Assembly: GCA_035236585.1 (NCBI GenBank)
Contig: CP141134.1
Span: 24,234,414 to 24,298,413, forward strand
DNA length: 64,000 bases
DNA from: Warburgia ugandensis
Taxonomy: Eukaryota > Streptophyta > Magnoliopsida > Canellales > Canellaceae
Direction: 5' to 3'
Shown in pieces: positions 24,824 through 37,387 of the stretch (the first letter of the stretch is position 1; the number at the start of each line of letters is the position of its first letter). The position numbers were made by a program, and so were the translations under genes. Below the pieces are notes generated by a model. That model was not told the origin of the DNA. It saw only the letters and a program-made list of their open reading frames with translations, and searched no databases.

Positions 24824-25589
24824 ATAAGTTGTATAGAGTACAGAGATACCAGATTTATTGCGCTACTTTCTAATGATTTGTTTTAGATGGGCGCATTCAC
24901 CTAGTGGACACTATACTAGGCGAGTAGTAAGGTTTACCACCCACTCTCCAAAGTTTAGATACCCGCCACTACCAGAATTGGCTTTTTCTAGGGTGAGTAT
25001 CATGGGAACACCACACTTGGTGTTCATCCAAATCGCCATGTGGTGTGGGTCGTAATCTCCTCGCTATGGTATCAGCGGATGAGCAGGTAGATAGACTAGA
25101 TCCGGGTTGCAGATGCAGAGTGGTCCATGAGTTTCGTTCTTGTTTGTGGATATAGCATGGTGCTATGAACGTCATAGGATGATGATTCCCTATTTTGATA
25201 CAGCATGATGATGCCTAGATGTTGGTGTGAGTACTCTAGACCAAGGTGCGACTGTTAAAATGCTCTTGAAAATTTGTGGGATTGAATAATTTTTCTATTG
25301 ATGCAACTTTATACTTTTGTAAATATTGTATGTGTTTATGATTTCTCGAGTGCATCATTACTTGTCAGAATTATTTTGCAAATAATGTGAATTTCAATCG
25401 TATGATGTTATAAAAAATAATTGAATAATTTGCACCTTTACCTAATTTGACTATGTCATTTTGTATACAGGAAAATGATTACTTAAATTATCAGACTTTA
25501 TCATTATATTCTTATATGAAGTATTGGGATTATTTGAAATTATTAAATATGAAATAAAATGTTAGACACCTACACAATCATATCTTTTT

Positions 25590-25616
25590 GAGATATTGTA
25601 ATGTTTACAATATCTC
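25590..25616 (+). other. Conserved LTR hairpin, B 5' LTR
   Basis: A 12-bp perfect stem GAGATATTGTAA / TTACAATATCTC with a TGT loop. Confidence 0.88.
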
Positions 25617-26245
25617 ATATTTGAAGAAGTAATTGAGAGTAGTGTTCAGTTGGATAAGGGTGAACGAGACTTATAGTGGGAAGAGTTAGACAAAGGCTAC
25701 AGTGGTATGAGTTGGCATCATTGATGTATATTTTTAAACACTTGAACTATTGGTTATGTTTAGACTGTATAGCTATTTAACTTTATACCTTCTTTATGAC
25801 TTGGACTTTGCTACATGTGAAATAAGTATAATGGACCGTGGATTGTGATTGAAGGAGATTTTAGGTAAATGGTGATATTTTATTATTTGAATATTAAAAA
25901 TTGTTGTTTCTTTAAACTTTTTGAAATTTTGAGTATATGGGCATGGAGACAGAGTCTCCAAGTGTATTGATGATAATTGTGGAATTATCAGGTGCTGTTG
26001 CATCGTATACATTAAATGCAATTATTGAAAAAAAGAGAAAACTTTGCCCAATTTTTGGTAGAAGTGGAATATTTATTTCATCATTAAATATGATGTTATT
26101 TGTGAAAGTTATGACACTTATGGTTTTTTGAAAAGAGTTTTCTTAACAAAAATATGATGTTATTTGTTTTTCAAAAAGAAATTTTCACAATAAGGGATCC
26201 TGACTTATTTAAAAATATAGTAATAAAAAATCGGGTCATCCCAGT

Positions 26246-26257
26246 TGGTATCAATGC
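26246..26257 (+). other. Element B primer binding site (Met-tRNA type)
   Basis: TGGTATCAATGC lies two bases after the LTR end. It matches the TGGTATCAGAGC site of elements A and G at 10 of 12 positions. Confidence 0.75.
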
Positions 26258-26378
26258 CTAGTTTACTCCATTCATAGTAGGTCCAACAAGTCCATAAAGT
26301 CATAACAATCCATAAAGTTCTATTGTGAAGGGTGAGTTAGAAGGAAAACTCACACAAATTGTGTTGATTTTGGAATAG

Positions 26379-28090
26379 ATGGCTCCTCGGAGAAGGACTA
26401 GGTCTACTCTCACCACTTTAGCTATTGCACCTACTAAGTCTTCAAGGCAATGGAATCATGTGGCAGAGATTGTAGCTCAAATCATTAAAGGTCTTTTGCC
26501 ACATCTTCAATAGTAGCATGCCATGCACAGTCTGTAGCAGTTTCTAGTGGGCATTCATGCCCATAGCTTGTATAAGCATCTAACAAGCATGTACGGACAC
26601 AGCCTGTAGTAGCATCTGGTGAGCAAGCTCAGACTCAGATAGAGATGGTACCGAGTAAAGTGGAGAGTAGTTTGAGAAAGAATCCCAATAGAGCTGACAA
26701 GTTACTAGATCAGTTTCAAATGATGGTGCCCTCATTCTTAGGCCAGGGTGAACTTGAGGCTACTGAGAAGTGGATCTTTGAGGTGGAGAAGGGTTTTAAG
26801 GCCATGGAGGTGCCTATAAATAAGCATGTACAGATTGCAACATATAATCTAATAGTTTAAGCCAAATTTTGGTGGCAGACTGAAGTGAGGACTCATTTTC
26901 CTAGTGGTATGGCTGCTTGGGAGAGTTTCAAGAACGTGTTTAATGATAAGTACTTTTCACTCCATAAATAGAAGGAAAAAGAGATGGAGTTTTTGACCCC
27001 AATGTAGGGTAATCTTACGGTTCCATAGTATGAGAGTTGTTTCACTTAGTTGACGAGGTTTATTCCTAGTACAGGCATGACTGATTCCCAGGTTGCACAT
27101 CGGTTCATTTATGGCCCTAGTCTGATGTTGAGGAACTAAATTTTATTGACACAACTATCTGTAGTGGCCAGAGTGGTTCAGATAACAGCTATTATGGAGT
27201 AGGATTTTTGACGAGGTAGGACAGAGTTGAAGGAGAGTGAGCAGGATGGCAGTAGTTATGAATGCCCTAGTAAGGGTAAGAGGCCCTTCTCTTTTATAAA
27301 GCCACACAAAAACCCTAGACAACAACAACAAGTTACTAAACAAGATGGAAGCTTTTGGCGAAGATGATGTCTTAGATGTAAGAGGAATTATCTTGTCTAG
27401 ATTTGTCCTAGTATAAGAAGGCCACTATTCCAGCATTAACCATAGCAGAGATAGCCATTACATTGCTATGTTGTAGAGATCCTGGACATTTTCTTAGGCA
27501 TTGCCTCAGGAGACAGACAAATGGATAGATAGTGGAGTTAGGATTGATACAGTTCAATGCAGTTAGGGTTGTGCACTTGCCATCTCGTTGGGACAGGTGC
27601 AGACCTCGAACACCATCATTGAGGGTACTTTTCTTGTTGCAGATAGACATGCTAGAGTTCTATTTAATTCAAGATCCTCCCATTCATTCATTTCCAGTAC
27701 TTTTGCATCTTGTGTGGATCTGCCTATACATGTTTTGGGTTTTGTGTTAGATGTAACGACACCAGTGGGAGAGTCAATTGAGACTAGAGAGTTTCTTCAC
27801 GGTGTGCCTATAGAGATAATGGACAAAAGGATTGATGCCTACCCCATCATCCTTGATATGGTTGATTTCAATGTTATTTTGGGGATGGGTTGGTTGGAAA
27901 CACTAGATTGTCATAAGAAGAAGATCATATTTGGTGCACCAAGACAAATGATGATCTCATTTTAGTGCAGGAAGAACAACATAGGAGGTTGTGTTATTTT
28001 TGCTATGAAAGCAACATGACATTACTCCAAGGGGTGTAGGGTTTTCTTAGTGAGTGTAGTTATGGTAGAGATTGAGCAACCACGACTTGA
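26379..28090 (+). pseudogene. Element B gag-protease pseudogene
   Basis: The start at 26379 reads MAPRRRTRST, the same beginning as the gag of element A. The gag core includes NPNRADKLLDQFQMMVPSFL and WIFEVEKGFKAMEVP (26680-26810). A damaged zinc knuckle (CCRDPGHFLRHC) lies near 27470-27520. The protease region (27590-27960) is in one open frame with FNSRSSHSFIS and VILGMGWLETLDC. The catalytic D-S/T-G tripeptide reads N-S-R, so activity is lost. Many in-frame TAG/TGA codons occur. The protein would have formed virus-like particles and matured them. Confidence 0.85.
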
Positions 28091-30860
28091 GGAGATAAAT
28101 GTGGTTCAAGAGTTTCAAGATGTTTTTTCATAGGAGCATCCTAGATTACAGCTGTAGAGAGATTGATTTTACGATTGAGCTTGTACTGGGCACATCTGTT
28201 ATTTCTAGGGTGCCCAGCTGAGATAGCTCAAGAGTAAGTTATAAGAGGTATTGGATCGAGGTTTCATTGGACCCAGTGGATCACCTTGGGGACCGCCAGT
28301 CCTTTTTGTGAAGAAGAAGGACGAATATGTGGTTGTGTATTGATTATCGCATGCTAAATAACGTTATAGTAAAGAATCGGTATCATTTACCATGAATCAA
28401 TGATCTTTTTTACCCACTCCAATATGCACAGATCTTTTTAAAGATCGATATGAGGTCAGGGTATCACCAGCTCAAGATTCAGGAGGAGGATATCCCTAAG
28501 ACATCTTTTAGGACTCACTATGGCCACTATGAGTTCTTGGTAATCCCATTTGGGTTGACTAATGCACCAACAGTATATATGGACATCATGAATCTAGTCT
28601 TTTGAGTTTATTTAAATAAGTTTGTTATTGTGTTCGTGGATGATATGCTTGTCCATTCTACTAGCAGAGAGGAACATAGGTAGCACCTATATATTGTTCT
28701 TGAAACTTTATGAAACCATCACTTATTCACAAAGTTCAGTAAGTGTGATTTTTGGTTGGAGCGGGTGAACTTCCTTGGTTATGTTACATCTAAGAATGGT
28801 GTAGAAGTAGACCTGATGAAAGTTGAAGCAGTTATGGGTTAGGAGCAACCCAAGATGGTGATAGAGATTTTTAGTTTTCTCGATTTGGTAGGCTAGTATC
28901 CTAGGTTCATTGAGGGATTCTCTAGGATTGCATTACGTCTGACCTCACTAACTAGGAAGGACACAAAGTTTGTATGGATTGATGCTTGTGAGACAAGCTT
29001 TCTAGAGTTCAAGAGGAGACTTACGTCCGCACTAGTGTTGACCCTACCAGCAGGCAGTGGTAGTTTTGTTGTTTATTATGACACATCTAATAGGGGAATT
29101 GGATATGTACTGATGCAGTACAGCATGGTGATTTCCTATGTGTCTCAATAATTGAAAACACATGAGGTAAATTACCCCATACATAATTTGGAGTTGGTAG
29201 AAGTGGTCTTTGCATTGATGATGTGGCATCATTACTTACATGGTGAGAAGTTTGAGGTTTTCATTAATCATAAAAGCCCAAATATTTCTTTACTCAGAGT
29301 GATTTGAATATGAGATAGCAAAGGTAGATGGAATACCTTAAGGATTATGATTTCACTATCCAGTATCACCCTAGGAAAGCTAATGTGGTATTTGATGCTT
29401 TGAGCAGGAAGACCAGGGAAGTAGTTGTGAATCTATCTGTTAGATTGATGTTTATTGATAGAGTCCTTCAGGCACAGGTGGAAGATGTAGAAATGCAGTC
29501 CTTATGTGAGAAGGCAGGTTTCACCAAAGGGCAGGATGGTGGTGTATGTTTTCATGGCAGATTGGTACTAACAATTGATAAATTGAGGCGGGAATTACTT
29601 TAAGAGGCACACCAACTGTGATTCGCTATTCATCCTAGAGGTATGAAAATGTATCAAGACTTAAAGCAACACTTCTGGTGGAATGGAATAAAGAGAGAAA
29701 TTAGTGAGTGTGTAGCATGATGTTTGACATTTTAGCAAGTCAAGGCAGAGCACCGAAGATCAACAGGGATGTTGCAAACTTTAGAGCTTCTTAAGTGGAA
29801 GTCGAATCATATCACCATGGACTTTATTATGGGTTTGCCTAGGACAGTGAGCGGGCATGATATAATTTGGGTGGTTGTTGATAGGTTGATGAAATCTTCC
29901 ACTTCCTTCCCATTTGATATAGTTAGTCTATTAATAGCTTGGTAAGACTATATGTTAAGGAAATTGTGACCTTGCATGAGATTCCTCTGACTATTATTTT
30001 TGATAGGGATAATAGATTTACATCTAAGTACTGGTAGAGTGTTCAGGATCAACATTGAGATTTAGAACTATGTTTTACCCATAGACCGATGGTCAGTTTA
30101 AGAGGACCATCTAGATGATAGAGGATATACCACAAGCATGTGCAATTGATTGGAAGGGCAGTTGGGATGAGCACTTACTACTTATAGAGTTTGCATATAA
30201 AAATAGCTTTCAAGTGAGTATCAGCATGGCTCCTTTATGAGGCACTTTATGGAAGACCATGTTGATAACCCTTATGTTGGAGTGATACGTCAAGAGACGA
30301 TTGTTGAAGTTCGAGCTAGTTGAGCAGTGTGCAAAGAAAGTTTGTTAATTCAAAAACGAATTTTGACGGCTCACAAGTAGATAGGCATCGTAGAGACATT
30401 GAGTTTATGGTTGGAGATCATGTGTTCTTGAAGACTTCCTCGACTAAGGATGTGAGGAGATTTGGAGTAGAGGGGAAGTTGAATCCTCGATTCATTGGCC
30501 TATTCTAGATCCTAAAAAGGGTCGGAACAATAGCCTATCAGTTGGCCTTACCGCCATAGCTTGCAAATGTATGTGATGTTTTCCATGTATCAATGCTACA
30601 AAAGTATATAATGAATCTATCATATGTGCTTGAGCAGGTACTTATAGAGTTGAGATAAGACCTAACTTTTGAGGAGAGAGCTATACAAATTTTAGATCAT
30701 AAGGTGTAAGAACTCAGGACTAAAACCATTCCATTAGTCAAGGTTCTATGGTAGCATCATTCAGTGGAGGAAGCCATGTGGGAGACCAATGAAGAGATGA
30801 GACAGAGACATCTTGAACTTTTTGGGGATTGTCGTAAAGTTAATTTTGAGGACAAAATTT
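28091..30860 (+). pseudogene. Element B pol pseudogene with chromodomain-like tail
   Basis: RT runs from about 28230 ([18 protein letters not shown]) through RSGYHQLK and FVDDML at about 28635. RNase H follows to about 29410 (YHPRKANVVFDALSRK). The integrase zinc-binding region is near 29610-29760, with its core near 29815-30110 including MDFIMGLPRTVSGHDIIWV. The GPY/F-like and chromodomain-like end (KTIPLVKVLW, HHSVEEAMWETNEEM) reaches about 30830. Stops and frameshifts are frequent in every domain. RT-RH-IN order and the carboxy-terminal chromodomain place it in the Ty3/gypsy chromoviruses, Tekay/Del group by similarity. Confidence 0.87.
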
Positions 30861-30864
30861 CTTT

Positions 30865-30877
30865 AAGGGGGGAAGAA
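30865..30877 (+). other. Element B polypurine tract
   Basis: aaggggggaagaa directly abuts the 3' LTR start TGTAATAAGC, the expected plus-strand primer site. Confidence 0.85.
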
Positions 30878-31004
30878 TGTAATAAGCTTAGATTAAAAAA
30901 CAATTACTTACTTGAGGAGGGGGAGAAATTATCGGCACCTCCTCTCATAAGAGGAAATAGTCGAGTTTCCCTAACTGTTACCCAACAAAGAGAAAAAAAA
31001 GGGA

Positions 31005-31008
<4 letters not shown>

Positions 31009-31054
<46 letters not shown>
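31009..31054 (+). repeat. (GA)n microsatellite in the B 3' LTR
   Basis: About 23 GA units in the purine-rich tract of the LTR. The 5' LTR has irregular purine-rich sequence at the matching position (21190-21300), so the pure GA run is specific to this copy. Confidence 0.97.
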
Positions 31055-31057
<3 letters not shown>

Positions 31058-31686
31058 AAAAGACCTTGCCGGCAAAAAACGCAGCACGATGACAAGGGGA
31101 AGAAAGAAGCTTGTGGGTAGCCAGATTTGCAGGCCAACTTGGGAGATGACAGGCTCAAATTAGAGATCTAAGCCAGTCATTCTCTTCAGTAGGGGCACAC
31201 AAAGAAAAGCCCTAAAAATTAGTAAAAATCGGACAAGAAATGAGGGATAATGGGAGGTAAAAAGTGGTTGCCCGCAACTGTTGAAGCTCTAGCGACAAGC
31301 ATTCCATTTTTGATGTTTTTTGGAATAAAAAATCATCAAATCTTCATCAATTTCCATAGAAGTGTAGGCGAGAAGTCGATCTATGTTTCCCATCTTTTTA
31401 TTTAGAAATTTGCTAAGAAATACATCATCAGTGACAACAGCACTGGTCATATTCTTCGACGACAATTGACCAACATGGTGACCTAAATTTTTGGATGAAA
31501 AACATGACCTAGGCATATTTTGGTCTAATCTATGCATCTAAAAAGTTGGATTTTAGATCTAAGAAGATCTAACCATTCAAAGTTAGATCTAATCTTGATA
31601 TGCAATTGGTGATGCACGATTTATAAGATCTGACCATCAATTTCTTAATATGTGTTTAAGAATGTAGGAATATAGGCTTAAAATAG

Positions 31687-32514
31687 CTCAGATCTAACAA
31701 AGATCATTAATCCAAGCCCAAAAATGATAGAATAATCTTGATCGCAATCACTGTTGGAATATAAGCATGGCATATTGGACCATTGATAAAACATTGCCAT
31801 TTCAATTATTGACCTTTAAATTGTTTAAAAATTAAGAAAGATTTCAGTTCATGATATTAATTTACTAGATCAAAACATCTAATATATGATTTGATCATCG
31901 GATCATTAGATCAAAGGTTCTTAACACCAATCAGGGACGAGAAGATGGATTCTAAGAAGTTAGAAAATATAAATGTATAATTTAGATCATGATCTACATA
32001 CTAGATAATGTACTAAGGGCCATTCAAATGTTAAATTTAGTCCTATGATCAGTGAGAGTTAATTGATGAAGTTGAATGGAGTATTTTCCCAGTTTTGCAA
32101 CTCAGATCTAACAGAGATCATTAATCCAAGCCCAAAAATGATAGAATAATCTTGATCGCAATCACTGTTGGAATATAAGCATGGCATATTGGACCGTTGA
32201 TCAAACATTGCCATTTCAATTATTGACCTTTAAATTGTTTAAAAATTAAGAAAGATTTCAGTTCATGATATTAATTTACTAGATCAAAACATCTAATATA
32301 TGATTTGATCATCGGATCATTAGATCAAAGGTTCCTAACACCAATCAGGGACGAGAAGATGGATTCTAAGAAGTTAGAAAATATAAATGTATAATTTAGA
32401 TCATGATCTACATACTAGATAATGTACTAAGGGCCATTCAAATGTTAAATTTAGTCCTATGATCAGTGAGAGTTAATTGATGAAGTTGAATGGAGTATTT
32501 TCCCAGTTTTGTAT
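31687..32514 (+). repeat. 414-bp tandem duplication in the B 3' LTR
   Basis: Units 31687-32100 and 32101-32514 differ at only a few positions. The 5' LTR has a single unit, so the duplication happened after insertion or in the last replication cycle. Confidence 0.95.
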
Positions 32515-33555
32515 GATAGAGGTTGAGATTGCCTGATTCTATTGATTTTGGGAGCAATTGGGATTGCAGTTTCAAGTAGGTGTTTTGACATTACATGTTT
32601 TCTAGTTGAACTAAATTTTGAACTAATTGTGTTCAAATGAATGAAATCTTAATTTTATTTATGAAAATTGTCACATTTAGAATTATTAGAATTATGGTTG
32701 AGATCTTCAGAACTTTATCAAAGTATTTAACTCTAAATTGCCTACAATTTTGGTTTAATCCATAATGTATGTTTTAATTATGAATTTAGTAAATTAGCAT
32801 GATTACAAGTATTACTTTTTCATAAGTATGGATTTAAGTATTCCATGGTTTGATTTCAAAGATGATTAGTACGCAATTGATAAGTAGAATAAGGTATAGA
32901 GGTTGTTTTTTGATGATTTGTTTTAGATAGGTGCATTCACACTGTGGACATTGTGCTAGGAGAGTAGTAGGGTCGACCACCTGCTCTTTGAAGTTTTGAT
33001 ACCTGCTACAGTTACGATTGGTTTTTTCTAGTGTGGGTATCATGGGAAGGCCCCACTCGGCATTGATTCACATCCTCATGTGGTGTGGATTGTAGTCTCT
33101 TCGCTATGATATCGGCGGCTGTGCATGTAGATGGACTAGATCCGAGTTGTGAATGCAGTGGTCCATGAGTTTCTTTCTTGTTTGTAGATGTGACATGGCA
33201 GTGTGAGCACGATAGAGTGATGATTTCCTGTATTGATATGGCACTGTGAACACAGAACTTTATACTTTTATAAGTATTTTATGCATTTATGATTTCTTGA
33301 GTGCATTGTTACTTTCCAGATTGATTTTGCAAAGAATGTGATTTTCAATCATTCGATCTTATCAAAATCTGTTACTTAAATTATAATTGAATACTTTACA
33401 CTTTTACATAATTTGACTATGTCATTTTGCATATAGGTAAATGATACTTAAATTATCAGACTTTATCATTGTATTCTCATATAAAGTATTATGATTATTT
33501 GTAATTGTTACATATTGAATGTAATTTTAGTCGCATCCACAAGTATATCTTGCTG

Positions 33556-33580
33556 AGATATTGTAGTGTCTACAATATCT
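33556..33580 (+). other. Conserved LTR hairpin, B 3' LTR
   Basis: An 11-bp stem AGATATTGTAG / CTACAATATCT with a TGT loop. Relative to the 5' LTR copy, the loop-closing pair is G-C instead of A-T. Confidence 0.88.
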
Positions 33581-34602
33581 TAGTTCCGAAGAAGTAATTG
33601 AGAGTATCGTTCTATTGGATAAAGGCGAACGAGACTTATGGTGGGAAGAGCTAGATGAAGACTACAATAGTATGAGTTGGCATCATTGATGTATATTTCT
33701 AAACATTTGAACTATTGGTTATGTTCAGACTATATAACTATTTAACTTTATACTTTCTTTATGACTTGGACTTAGCTACATGTGGAATAAGTATAATGGA
33801 CTATGGATTGTGATTATAGGAGATTTTGGGTAAATGGTGATATTTTATTATTCATTTGTTAAAAATTGTTGCTTCTTTAAACCTTTTGAAAGTCTGAGTA
33901 TATGGATGCAGAGACAGAGTCTCCAAGTGTATTGATAATAATTGCAAAATTATCAGGTATTGTTGATTGCATGTGCTAAATGCAAATGTCTAAAAAATAG
34001 AGGAAACTTTGCCATATTTTTGGTAGAAATAGAATGTTTATTTCACTATAAATCCAAGTTTTTGTGAAAGTTATACACTAGGGTTTTTTTCAAAAAGTTT
34101 TTTCTTAAAGAAAATATGATGTTATTTGTTTTTCAAAAATAAAATTTCACAGCAAGGGATCCTGACTTATTTAAAAATGATTTAAAAAAATATTAAAGAA
34201 AAATTAGGTCGTCACAAAGTATGGATGAAGTGAATTTGGAGCTTGTAAATGAAGTGAAAATGGGGGTTGGTTGTCATTATATTTATTAAATTATATAACT
34301 TTTATGGGATGATGAATGAGGGAAACTTAGAGTGTGAAAGTAAATGCAAATATGTATACACTTACAAATGCTGTGAATGTTGATGTTGTAGTGAATCATA
34401 TGTTGTGGTTTCTTTTATGATGTCTTTCCAAGATAGATGTGGCTAGATAATGATGAATTTGGATGTTTTATAACCAATGTAGAAGTGAATGTATGTTTGT
34501 TTGTTTTTCATGTGTATAAAGATTATAAGAAAATTGTTTCAGATGTTATATTAATGTAGAAATACAAGTAGTGATTGCAAGGTGAAATATATATATTTTT
34601 TA

Positions 34603-34700
34603 AAAGGAGTTTTAAAGTCATTTAGTAAGCAACTTTAAAATTTGTCAATTTTCTAAGTTAGCTCGATAGAAGTTGTTTTTTAATAAACTTCTATTAGCAT
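34603..34700. repeat. CACTA right subterminal motifs
   Basis: gttttaaagtcattt is followed by gcaactttaaaattt and gaagttgtttttt. These are the same motifs as the left-end arrays, here fewer and degenerate. Confidence 0.65.
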
Positions 34701-34709
34701 TTTTTATCA

Positions 34710-34736
34710 ACCTTAAAAGACTCATGTGTAGTAGTG
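34710..34736 (-). repeat. CACTA right terminal inverted repeat
   Basis: Its reverse complement begins CACTACTACACATGAG. TTT follows at 34737-34739. It pairs with 799-825. Confidence 0.9.
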
Positions 34737-34739
34737 TTT

Positions 34740-36900
34740 CTAAGTTTTTGCTAGGTCATAATGGCATCAACTTTGATACTTTAAGAATGGCAAAAGCATT
34801 AAAGAAAACAAAATAAAATGGCTTATATCTCTTAGCCAAAAAATCCATAAATTGGCTCACATGAGTCTTTAACCTGAAACCTTGGCATTGTTAGCATGAT
34901 GCTCTAACTAATGGAGTGAATAGGCCACTTCCATTGAAAATAATATTAACAAGAAATAATCTTACTTTTTGATAATATAGCATCAAAATTAATCAACTAA
35001 GCTAATGCTTTTATCTGTTGCGCACAGAAACATCTCCACCACTAAGTAAATTTCATCGGATACTACCACTTCTCTTAACTTCACAAGCCCTTAGTTTTTG
35101 GAATATATTTTAGCTTTTACAAATTTTTTATTAGCCTACAAGATGATTCTCTTGACCTAAAATTTCATAACCCTTATGTTAACCCACACAAATATTTGAT
35201 TAGATCATTATTCACATATATTTTCCAAGCAACTGTCATATTTTGTTAAAAATCTACATTCTTTTTGTTGAAGATTGAAATTTTCTATTTGTCTAAGATT
35301 GCTACAGTGATCTTCATCAACTGCTCCCAATAATTAAAGCTTAATTAACAACTTTGCAATCAAAGTTGTTACTACTGGGTCCTTATATGCCTCAATCATG
35401 TTTCATATTCATCAATGTATCCCAAAAACTATCCTATAGTTTAGGATTACATATTCAATTTTTGCTAAGCTGTTTTGAGCACAAAATTTGGACTATAATG
35501 TTTATGAAACTAAGCTATATTTAGTCCATCTTATGGTATGTTAATACATCATGCATTTGATAGTCAATTATCTTATTAATTGATGAATACTTTAGTTCAT
35601 CATTTGTCTATAATTCTAGCTCTATATGTGTTAGACTATTTGTAACATGTTTTAGGCAATTAATCATGATTTAGGGGACTATTATGAGCTATTTTTTAGA
35701 TAGTTCTATCTCTATTTTCATGCTCTATTTTCATGAATTTAAAATCCATGCAAATATGTTATTCCAAAAGTGAAAAATTCAAGCATGTTTAAATTAGAGT
35801 TTTGAACCTAAAAAGGTTAGAAATCAATAACTATTTATGTCTGATTTTTGTCACTGATTAGTTGGATGTTAAGAGATAATTTTAAGACCTTAATAACATA
35901 ATAATTGAGTGTATTAAATTCTAATTATTATCGTATCTGGTTTCTCAAAGATTAGGAATTGTTTAATGCATGTAAGGTTCCTACTTGATCTTTATCGATT
36001 GAATGGAGTTTATGTTGCTTCAAGATTGAGATTTTCTTGGACTAATTTGTGATTGTGTTAGCACATTACTAAATTTGTTTTATGCATTTTGTTTTGAGCA
36101 CTTAGGTGTAAAAATTTATGGTTTTAATTTAGTTAAAATTATTCAACTAGTTAAACTAGTTTTCTTGACTAGTTGAAATTGACTAATTAAACTAGTTTCC
36201 TTGACTAGATAATCTAAGTGCTAGAAGATGCAATGTAATGATTTGGTGGTCATGAGCTTTACTATTTAAGTTGTTCCAATTGTCAAATAAGTTTTGTGTT
36301 CTTGTAAGATGTCTAGTTGTGTTTTAGGCACATTATAACACTTCAATTAATATTTAGAATTGAAATTGTTCTATATATTGATTGTGATAAATTAGGTATT
36401 TTTTTTACTCAAAATCCTCTAATTATCAAATGATTGTTTTTGTTGCTCTATATAATTTTATAAGAAAGATAGAAAGGATTTTAGGTCATAATCTCTAGCA
36501 TGAATAATTTTTCACCTTAGACTTACCTTTCGCTAAGTGTACATCAAGATGTACTTATGACTGTCTTATACTCCAAGGTCATTTAACTAGTTGTTGAAAC
36601 TTAGGTCATATGTATAAATTATAGTCAATTCAACTTGTGACAAGTATTTCATGTGCTGGAGGTTAAATTGTAGGATTACAAGCCTTCGATGCTTCTATAA
36701 TTTGGCATCTTATTAATTTGCTATTCTTCAATCGTTATTTCTAATTGGATGAAATTCTCTTCTAGATGTTAATTGAGTAATATGTTCTGGTTATTGAAAG
36801 TTAGAACACTAAAATTTATTATTTATGTGGATGTTTACACCTATGAGACAACATTCTCTTATTGTGGTGTATGTTATTTAAATGCACAAACTTGTTTTAA
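34740..36900. other. AT-rich stretch without recognised features
   Basis: Both strands are rich in stops. No transposon protein, LTR boundary or structural RNA was recognised. It may hold the LTR and leader of copia element F, but no matching second LTR was found. Confidence 0.4.
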
Positions 36901-37387
36901 GTCTAACTTTATAATTGTACTACTTAATGGCCACTAAGACAATTGCTTCCAAATTCAATAGGAAAATAAAATAGGTACAAGTATCTCATGTGGAGGAGGC
37001 AGAATATCAATCTTTAGGACTCAGTAGAGTATGTATTGGACAGTGTAGGTGAAGAACTACCTGCCAAAGCTACTGTAGCCCAACAAATTACAAAGAGAAA
37101 TTCAGAGAGGATAATAAGAAGGCAAAGCCAACTATGCTAATCTTTATGGAGCTAAATGTAGAAATTCTGTTTAAGGAGCAACCCACTGCATATGCCTATT
37201 ATAAGGTTGTGGCTATCAAGTATGGGGAATACTCAGAGTCCTATATTTCGCTTTTGAATATTGGGGATAGAGGCTCAAAAGTGAGAGAGAAAGAATGATG
37301 GTAGTTCTTTCCATGTAAACCTGGTTAGAAGTAAAAGGCAAGGATCTTCTAAACCCAATTAGTTGTTTAAAGAAACCTTTGTGAAAG
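36901..37387 (+). other. Possible upstream part of copia element F
   Basis: It contains short codon-like stretches, such as MATKTIASKFNRK near 36930 and LFKEQPTAYAYYKVVAIKYGE near 37170, with stops between. It ends at GAAAG (37383-37387), the left duplication of solo LTR E. The sequence resuming after E reads as copia protein, so this stretch should belong to the same element, but I could not match it to a gag family. Confidence 0.35.

Larger units (their letters stand above)
21080..26243 (+). repeat. Element B 5' LTR (with nested solo LTR)
   Basis: It begins TGTAATATCC and ends GGGTCATCCCA. It measures 5,164 bp, or about 3,087 bp once T2 and its duplicated ATAAG are removed. A 22-bp near-tandem duplication (ggttgagattggttgattct) lies at about 22362-22405. 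The conserved hairpin is at 25590-25616. Confidence 0.9.
21080..34216 (+). mobile_element. Element B: full-structure Tekay/Del-like gypsy retrotransposon
   Basis: Perfect AAGTA target duplications flank it (21075-21079 and 34217-34221). The order is 5' LTR (21080-26243), degenerate Met-tRNA primer site, gag, protease, RT, RNase H, integrase, chromodomain-like tail, polypurine tract and 3' LTR (30878-34216). It spans 13.1 kb, of which about 2.08 kb is the nested solo LTR T2. The coding region is riddled with stops. The two LTRs are clearly diverged from one another, more so than those of element A, so the insertion is old. It sits in the 3' flank of the CACTA second gene. Confidence 0.93.
30878..34216 (+). 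repeat. Element B 3' LTR
   Basis: It begins TGTAATAAGC and ends TAGGTCGTCACA. It is 3,339 bp, including a private 414-bp tandem duplication and a GA microsatellite. It serves as the uninterrupted reference for locating T2 in the 5' LTR. Confidence 0.92.
799..34736 (+). mobile_element. CACTA (En/Spm-type) DNA transposon, about 34 kb with nested LTR elements
   Basis: The left end begins CACTACTACACATGAG and the reverse complement of the right end begins with the same 16 bases. The match continues to 27 bases with two mismatches. Both ends are flanked by TTT (796-798 and 34737-34739), the 3-bp duplication expected for this superfamily. Subterminal motif arrays occur next to both ends. Inside are a tnp2-type transposase pseudogene (3189-4315) and a Transposase_24-type second gene (17922-20930), the usual pair for plant CACTA elements, in the same orientation. 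Subtracting the LTR insertions leaves about 8.8 kb, a normal size for an autonomous member. The rest of tnp2 is missing, so the copy cannot encode its own transposase. Confidence 0.9.

Noticed and set aside
34857-34960. tRNA-like phrases (agcatgatgctctaacta)
   Set aside because: No consistent acceptor stem, T arm or anticodon arm could be assembled.
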